Origin: Pontibacter diazotrophicus
GTDB lineage: Bacteria > Bacteroidota > Bacteroidia > Cytophagales > Hymenobacteraceae
Length of the DNA stretch: 64,000 nt
Reading direction: 5' to 3'
NCBI RefSeq assembly: GCF_003367245.1
Contig: NZ_QRGR01000015.1
Location: 62,001 to 126,000 of the forward strand
Each line of letters opens with the position of its first letter. Position 1 is the stretch's first letter. Under the pieces are notes generated by a model. That model saw only the letters and a program-made list of their open reading frames with translations. It ran no database searches and was not told the origin of the DNA. Positions 62,245 to 64,000 of this stretch are shown one piece after another. The translations under genes and the position numbers were made by a program.

Positions 62245-63267
62245 ATGACGCTGCACCTGACCGACGGGTTAAATTTTTTATCAAAACTAACGCTGCTGCG
62301 GGCTGTGAATGCCCTGCAGGTGGTGAGCAGCTATATCTTGTCTAAAGTAACAGGCAAAGCAAGGCATTGGGGCTATCCGCTGAGTATTTCGCTGGAGCCT
62401 ACCACCTCCTGCAACCTGCGCTGCCCGGAATGCCCCAGCGGCCTGCGCTCCTTCTCCCGCCCTACCGGCATGCTGCAGGACGAGCTCTTTAAACAAACCA
62501 TAGACCAACTGCACCAACGCCTGCTCTACCTCATTTTCTACTTTCAGGGAGAGCCTTATCTGCATAAGAACTTTCTGGGCCTGGTAAAGTATGCCTCAGA
62601 CAGAGGCATCTATACTGCTACCTCCACCAACGCACATTTCCTGGACGATGAGACGGCCCGTGAAACAGTGGCGTCGGGCTTAGACCGTCTCATTGTGTCA
62701 ATAGACGGTACTACCCAGGAGACCTACGCCGCCTACCGTGTTGGCGGTAAACTGGAGAAGGTGCTGCAAGGAACGCGAAATGTGGTGAAATGGAAAAAAG
62801 CGTTGAAATCGAAAACACCGCACATCATGTTTCAGTTTTTAGTTGTGCGGCCAAACGAGCATCAGTTGGAAGACGTAAAACAACTGGCACGGGAATTGGA
62901 GGTAAATGAGGTGGCGTTTAAAACAGCGCAGATTTATGACTATCAGCAAGGCTCCCCGCTCATCCCGACCATTGACTATTACTCGAGGTACAAGAATAAC
63001 GGCGACGGCAGCTTTACTATCAAGAACAAGCTGCTGAACCACTGCTGGAAAATGTGGCACTCCTGCGTTATTACCTGGGACGGTTTAACAGTGCCCTGTT
63101 GTTTTGATAAAGATGCCGAGTACAGAATGGGAGATTTAAAAAAAGACAATTTTGATACAGTGTGGCGCGGGCCGGCATACAGCCAATTCAGGCAACAACT
63201 GTTGGGCTCCAGGGCCAACATAGAAATGTGCCGCAACTGTACAGAAGGCACCAAAGTATGGGCATAA
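62245..63267 (+). CDS. Radical SAM protein with SPASM domain
   Basis: An iron-sulfur enzyme of 340 residues using S-adenosylmethionine. The start at 62245 (MTLHLTDGLNFLSKLTLLRA) is preferred to the frame opening at 62179, which lies inside the preceding terminator. The radical SAM motif CNLRCPECPSG gives the CxxxCxxC cluster site near residue 56-63; DGTTQETYAAYRVGG and the rest of the barrel follow. The C-terminus is a SPASM domain with CWKMWHSCVITWDGLTVPCCFDKDAEY and CRNCTEG, which binds extra clusters. Substrate is unknown; candidates are peptide or enzyme maturation. Neighbour of an MscS gene, same strand. Confidence 0.85.
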   Translation: MTLHLTDGLNFLSKLTLLRAVNALQVVSSYILSKVTGKARHWGYPLSISLEPTTSCNLRCPECPSGLRSFSRPTGMLQDELFKQTIDQLHQRLLYLIFYFQGEPYLHKNFLGLVKYASDRGIYTATSTNAHFLDDETARETVASGLDRLIVSIDGTTQETYAAYRVGGKLEKVLQGTRNVVKWKKALKSKTPHIMFQFLVVRPNEHQLEDVKQLARELEVNEVAFKTAQIYDYQQGSPLIPTIDYYSRYKNNGDGSFTIKNKLLNHCWKMWHSCVITWDGLTVPCCFDKDAEYRMGDLKKDNFDTVWRGPAYSQFRQQLLGSRANIEMCRNCTEGTKVWA

Positions 63268-63304
63268 CCATCGAACTTAAATAGGAATCAACTTGAATAA
63301 CTAT

Positions 63305-64000
63305 ATGAATGACCTGAATGAAGCAGTGGAACTGCTTTGGGGGAAGCTTGAGGGTTGGGGTGCGGACATTGTACTAATGCTTCCGAACCTGTTTGTGGCG
63401 CTCGTGCTGCTGATCCTTACTTTTTATCTAGCTGGCTTTGTAAGAAGGTCGCTTGAGAGGGTTATCAGAAGGTTTTCACATAGCGCAGCCCTTAACAACC
63501 TTGTTTTAACACTCCTGTACATCGGCATGTTGCTGATAGGGTTCTTCTTTGTGCTTACCGTGCTGAACCTCGATAAGGTCGTTATTTCCCTGCTGGCGGG
63601 TGTCGGTATCATCGGTTTGGCCCTCGGTTTCGCCTTTCAGGATATTGCGGCTAACTTTATTTCTGGTGTAATTATAGCCGTGCAAAAACCGTTTGGCGTA
63701 GGCGATAACATCGAAACGAACGACTACTTTGGCACCATTGAGCGCATCTCCCTCCGCACCATCGATATCCGGCAGGTGACGGGAGAGTTGGTAAGGCTTC
63801 CGAACAAAATGGTATTCGAGAACCCGCTTACAAACTTCTCTGTTTATGGTACCCGCCGTATAGACCTGGAAGTGGGTATTTCCTATGCCGAAGACCTGGA
63901 GCGCGTGCAGCAGGTAGTAATAGAAGCGCTGGAGGACGTGAAAAACCGTGTAAAAACACGCAATATCGAAGTAATGTATGATGAGTTCGGAGATAGCTCT
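63305..64000 (+). CDS. MscS-type mechanosensitive channel (3' end beyond window)
   Basis: A membrane channel gene starting at ATG 63305 and open to the end of the window (232 codons visible). Three hydrophobic segments occur (VLMLPNLFVALVLLILTFYLAGF near 22-44, LVLTLLYIGMLLIGFFFVL near 66-84, VVISLLAGVGIIGLALGFAFQ near 92-112), the last one being the pore helix with its Gly/Ala-rich face. The beta domain follows: QDIAANFISGVIIAVQKPFGVGDNIE and GTIERISLRTIDIRQVTGELVRLPNKMVFEN. The channel would release osmolytes under membrane tension. Lies 37 bases after the radical SAM gene and may be co-transcribed. Confidence 0.92.
   Translation, partial: MNDLNEAVELLWGKLEGWGADIVLMLPNLFVALVLLILTFYLAGFVRRSLERVIRRFSHSAALNNLVLTLLYIGMLLIGFFFVLTVLNLDKVVISLLAGVGIIGLALGFAFQDIAANFISGVIIAVQKPFGVGDNIETNDYFGTIERISLRTIDIRQVTGELVRLPNKMVFENPLTNFSVYGTRRIDLEVGISYAEDLERVQQVVIEALEDVKNRVKTRNIEVMYDEFGDSS

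Overview
The window looks like chromosomal DNA from a member of the Bacteroidota, most likely a Cytophagales bacterium of the Hymenobacteraceae (Pontibacter-like); the genus is a guess. The evidence is a GldJ-type lipoprotein next to a PorP/SprF family protein (gliding / type IX secretion), a DUF4175 - RsbW-like - YbeY - MnmG - methyltransferase cluster of the kind found in this phylum, several short lipobox lipoproteins, scarce Shine-Dalgarno sequences, and promoter-like TAnnTTTG words. No tRNA, rRNA, CRISPR array, intact transposase or prophage was seen.

Layout. 0-13.5 kb: housekeeping genes, mostly on the minus strand (fasciclin protein, rhomboid protease, polyprenyl synthase, RNase R, a TPR protein, a fused oligopeptide ABC ATPase, HAD phosphatase, LspA, IleS). 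13.5-15.2 kb: gene-poor, with inverted-repeat elements, one tiny gene and a compact group of DnaA-box-like words. 15.2-26.1 kb: three CPA2-type cation/proton antiporters, two of them in tandem and sharing near-identical internal blocks, interleaved with GlyS, a divergent PiT-like transporter, a small BamE-like protein and a DUF4385 protein. 26.1-27.3 kb: a 1.2-kb gene-free region whose base skew flips from C>G to G>C and which holds DnaA-box-like words; I read it as a candidate chromosomal replication origin. 27.3-35.9 kb: the DUF4175-to-MnmG operon, with a perfect ParB-binding palindrome (parS) just upstream of mnmG, about 5 kb from the skew flip. 36-43 kb: exonuclease III, small conserved proteins, ComF, an esterase, GldJ and PorP/SprF. 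43-56 kb: an AsmA-like protein, DUF4382 and DUF6970-type lipoproteins, DinB, DgkA, MsrB, PhnA, RlmF, FumC and an Mpo1-like protein. 56-64 kb: a plus-strand run of a CHASE/PAS histidine kinase, RadA, an eRF1-like (baeRF) protein, a radical SAM/SPASM protein and an MscS channel cut by the window edge.

The genes are mainly core metabolism, translation, envelope and ion homeostasis rather than a mobile island. The strongest non-coding signal is the pairing of a skew switch with DnaA boxes (26.1-27.2 kb) and a perfect parS (31.7 kb), which together suggest the origin/centromere neighbourhood of the chromosome. The spacers also carry at least seven different imperfect inverted-repeat elements, some apparently members of dispersed families.
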